Shown here one piece after another: positions 62,425 to 64,000 of a DNA stretch of 64,000 nucleotides. The stretch is from [Empedobacter] haloabium (lineage in GTDB: Bacteria; Pseudomonadota; Gammaproteobacteria; Burkholderiales; Burkholderiaceae_D), in the NCBI GenBank assembly GCA_008011715.2, contig CP136508.1:5456001-5520000 (forward strand). The letters run 5' to 3'. The notes below the pieces were generated by a model. It did no database searches, had not been told where the DNA came from, and was given only the letters and a program-made list of their open reading frames with translations. A program made the translations under genes and the position numbers. The stretch's first letter is position 1. Each line of letters starts with the position of its first letter.

Positions 62425-63372
62425 TTATTTATTGATGGTTTCCGGTCCCGCGGACGGTTCGGTGTTCTGGCGCTGGCGGATGTCCCAGGCCAGGCCGAGC
62501 AGGCCCAGCGTGCGGATCACCCAGGCCGTCGTGTCGATCTGCCAGAAGTGGTAGTCGTTGTGCGCCAGCGCCGGATTGGCGTGGTGGTTGTTGTGCCAGC
62601 CGCCGCCGGCCGAGACCAGCGCCAGCCAGCCGATATTGCCGCTGGTGTCGCGCGTCTGGTTGGGCCGCTTGCCGAACGTGTGGCCGATCGAATTGACCGC
62701 CCAGGTCACCTGGTCCAGCAGGAAGACGCGGGCCAGGCCGCCCCACAGCAGGCCGCCGACGGCGCCTTCGACGCCACTCAGCGCGCCACCGATCGCGGTG
62801 GGGATCGCCAGGCCCAGGAACACCCAGCTCAGGTAGTGCTGGTTGACGAACAACACCACGCGGCTGGCAAACAGGTCCGGCACGTAGCTGCTCCAGTTGC
62901 TGCGCTTGACGGTGAACAGCCAGCCCACGTGGCCGTGCCACAAGGCTTTGAGGCGGCCGCGCCAGCCCGGGGTCAGCACGCGTGGCGAGTGCGGATCGCC
63001 GTCCTGGTCGGTAAACACGTGGTGCATGCGGTGCGTGGCCGCCCAGAACAGGATCGGCCCCTGCGCCGCCATGCAGCCAAGGATGCCGATGATGGCTGTC
63101 GTCACCGGTCCCGCCTTGAACGAACGGTGCGAGAAGAAGCGGTGCAAGCCTCCTTCGACGCCGAACGACGTCAGGAAGTACATGACGCCGAGCAGCACCA
63201 TGTCCTGCTGCTTCAGGCCGAAATGCAGCGAATACCAGATCGCGGCCACGAAGCCGATGGCGGGCGTCAGCACCGTGATGTAGGCCAGGCGGCGGGCGCG
63301 GCTGTCGCCATCCTTCTGCGCCTGCATGCTGGCGCCGGTCGCTGCCGCCGTGGGGGTTTTGGTCGTCGTCAC
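62425..63372 (-). CDS. Acyl desaturase (delta-9-like) 1, polyyne cluster
   Basis: A 315-residue membrane desaturase. The boxes are HRFFSH, HRMHHVFTDQDGDPHSP and HNNHHANPALAHND. A GTG start is preferred: it lies 8 nt after AGGAG that overlaps the 3' end of the FAAL gene, and the first ATG is 45 bases further in. The protein is paralogous to desaturase 2 (about the same length and box spacing), which suggests sequential action on one chain. It is the first gene after the fatty acyl-AMP ligase. Confidence 0.9.
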   Translation of the reverse strand: MTTTKTPTAAATGASMQAQKDGDSRARRLAYITVLTPAIGFVAAIWYSLHFGLKQQDMVLLGVMYFLTSFGVEGGLHRFFSHRSFKAGPVTTAIIGILGCMAAQGPILFWAATHRMHHVFTDQDGDPHSPRVLTPGWRGRLKALWHGHVGWLFTVKRSNWSSYVPDLFASRVVLFVNQHYLSWVFLGLAIPTAIGGALSGVEGAVGGLLWGGLARVFLLDQVTWAVNSIGHTFGKRPNQTRDTSGNIGWLALVSAGGGWHNNHHANPALAHNDYHFWQIDTTAWVIRTLGLLGLAWDIRQRQNTEPSAGPETINK

Positions 63373-63376
63373 TGCT

Positions 63377-64000
63377 TTACTCCTGTGGCAAGAGGGTGCT
63401 GGTGTCCGCTTCGGCGGCCGCCGCCGGCGTGGGCCGGGGCTTGACGAGGGCCAGCGCGCCCGCGTTGAAGGCGTCGCGGCAGGCACTGCGGCGCACCTTG
63501 CCACTGGTCGTCAGCGGGATCGTCGAGACCGGCGCCAGGTGCACCGTGTGCGGCGCCACGCCGTGGCTCAGCGTGATGGCGGCGGCGATCGCATCCTCGA
63601 CGTTTTCCAGGTCCTCGGCGTTCAGCTTGGCCGAGCGCAGGATCTCCGCCACCACGACCAGGTGCTCCTTGTCGTCGCGCGTCACGGCGAAGGCCGCCAC
63701 GCCATTGGTGCGGATGGCCGGATGGCAGGCCTGCGCCACCGCCTCGATGTCCTGCGGGTACAGGTTGCGGCCGGCGAAGATGATGACGTCCTTGATGCGG
63801 CCGGTGATATACAGCTCGCCGTCCATCATGAAGCCCAGGTCGCCCGTGCGCAGGTACGGACCATCCTGCGCGTCGCGCGCGAGGTGGGCGCGGAACACTT
63901 CGTCGCTGACCTCCGGCTTGTTCAGGTAGCCTTGCGCCACGCTGGCGCCCTTGAACCAGATCTCGCCCACCGTGCCCTCCGGCATGGGCTCGCGCGTTTC
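63377..64000 (-). CDS. Fatty acyl-AMP ligase (partial, 3' part), polyyne cluster
   Basis: The C-terminal 207 residues of an adenylate-forming enzyme; the N-terminal part lies beyond the right edge. It shows EPMPEGTVGEIWFKGASVAQGYLNKPEVSDEVF, then YLRTGDLGFMMDGELYITGRIKDVIIFAGRNLYPQDIE. The NLYPQDIE end and the lack of the CoA-type loop are typical of fatty acyl-AMP ligases. It ends with PLTTSGKVRRSACRD holding the catalytic Lys. It would activate a fatty acid as acyl-AMP and load it onto the adjacent ACP. The stop codon lies 4 bp from the GTG of the next gene, so the genes are tightly coupled. Confidence 0.9.
   Translation of the reverse strand, partial: ETREPMPEGTVGEIWFKGASVAQGYLNKPEVSDEVFRAHLARDAQDGPYLRTGDLGFMMDGELYITGRIKDVIIFAGRNLYPQDIEAVAQACHPAIRTNGVAAFAVTRDDKEHLVVVAEILRSAKLNAEDLENVEDAIAAAITLSHGVAPHTVHLAPVSTIPLTTSGKVRRSACRDAFNAGALALVKPRPTPAAAAEADTSTLLPQE

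Overview
The window reads as chromosomal DNA of a high-GC betaproteobacterium of the Oxalobacteraceae, most like Massilia, Duganella or Pseudoduganella. This is an inference from several signs: the ubiE/Tim44-like/ubiJ/ubiB and fmdB/DUF502/aspS/nudB/ybhP-like/clsB/hslR gene string, the ptsN and hprK genes with a separated rapZ, a PEP-CTERM protein, and very GC-biased third codon positions. No rRNA, tRNA or CRISPR array was seen. Most genes lie on the minus strand in tight, often ATGA-overlapping, operons.

Left part (1-15 kb), mixed accessory content: a PP2C-like phosphatase, an OsmC-family protein, an intact IS481-type element that landed inside a palindromic repeat, a DUF4142 protein, an HxlR regulator, an orphan receiver-AraC response regulator, a BlaI / M56-TonB / SIMPL operon, a PnuC-like transporter, a GH43 lipoprotein, a TPR-methyltransferase, a subtilase and a gluzincin-type protease. 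From 15 to 22 kb there is a fatty-acid beta-oxidation operon (acyl-CoA dehydrogenase, bifunctional hydratase/dehydrogenase, thiolase, enoyl-CoA hydratase). It is headed by a TetR regulator with a good promoter/operator.

Middle part (22-49 kb), the conserved housekeeping block: hslR, clsB, an EEP-family hydrolase, nudB, aspS, DUF502, fmdB, a TPMT-like methyltransferase, ubiB, ubiJ, a Tim44-like protein and ubiE. After an apparent accessory insert (flavin monooxygenase, TonB receptor, LacI regulator, sulfonate-binding protein; probably sulfur-source acquisition) come DUF971, HIT, a giant FAD/Fe-S oxidoreductase, YqaA, ilvA and queF. From 49 to 54 kb lie ptsN, hprK and rapZ, with a desaturase and a cation/proton antiporter between hprK and rapZ.

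Right part (54-64 kb): an amidohydrolase and a 3-hydroxyisobutyryl-CoA hydrolase-like gene, then a co-directional set that runs off the right edge. In transcription order it holds a fatty acyl-AMP ligase (partial), two acyl desaturases, an acyl carrier protein, a third desaturase/acetylenase, an alpha/beta hydrolase, rubredoxin, a paralogous alpha/beta hydrolase and an acetyl-CoA acetyltransferase. This is the architecture of a bacterial polyyne (massilin/collimonin/caryoynencin-type) biosynthetic cluster. The terminal thiolase is best explained as a MasL-like self-resistance copy of the polyyne target. It is the most striking content of the window.

At least nine intergenic spots carry palindromic repeats with a GGGGNCNGNCCCC core, often as paired or nested hairpins, and a separate GGTGTCAGGCACC palindrome occurs once. 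They sit at the edges of accessory blocks and one was the target of the insertion sequence.
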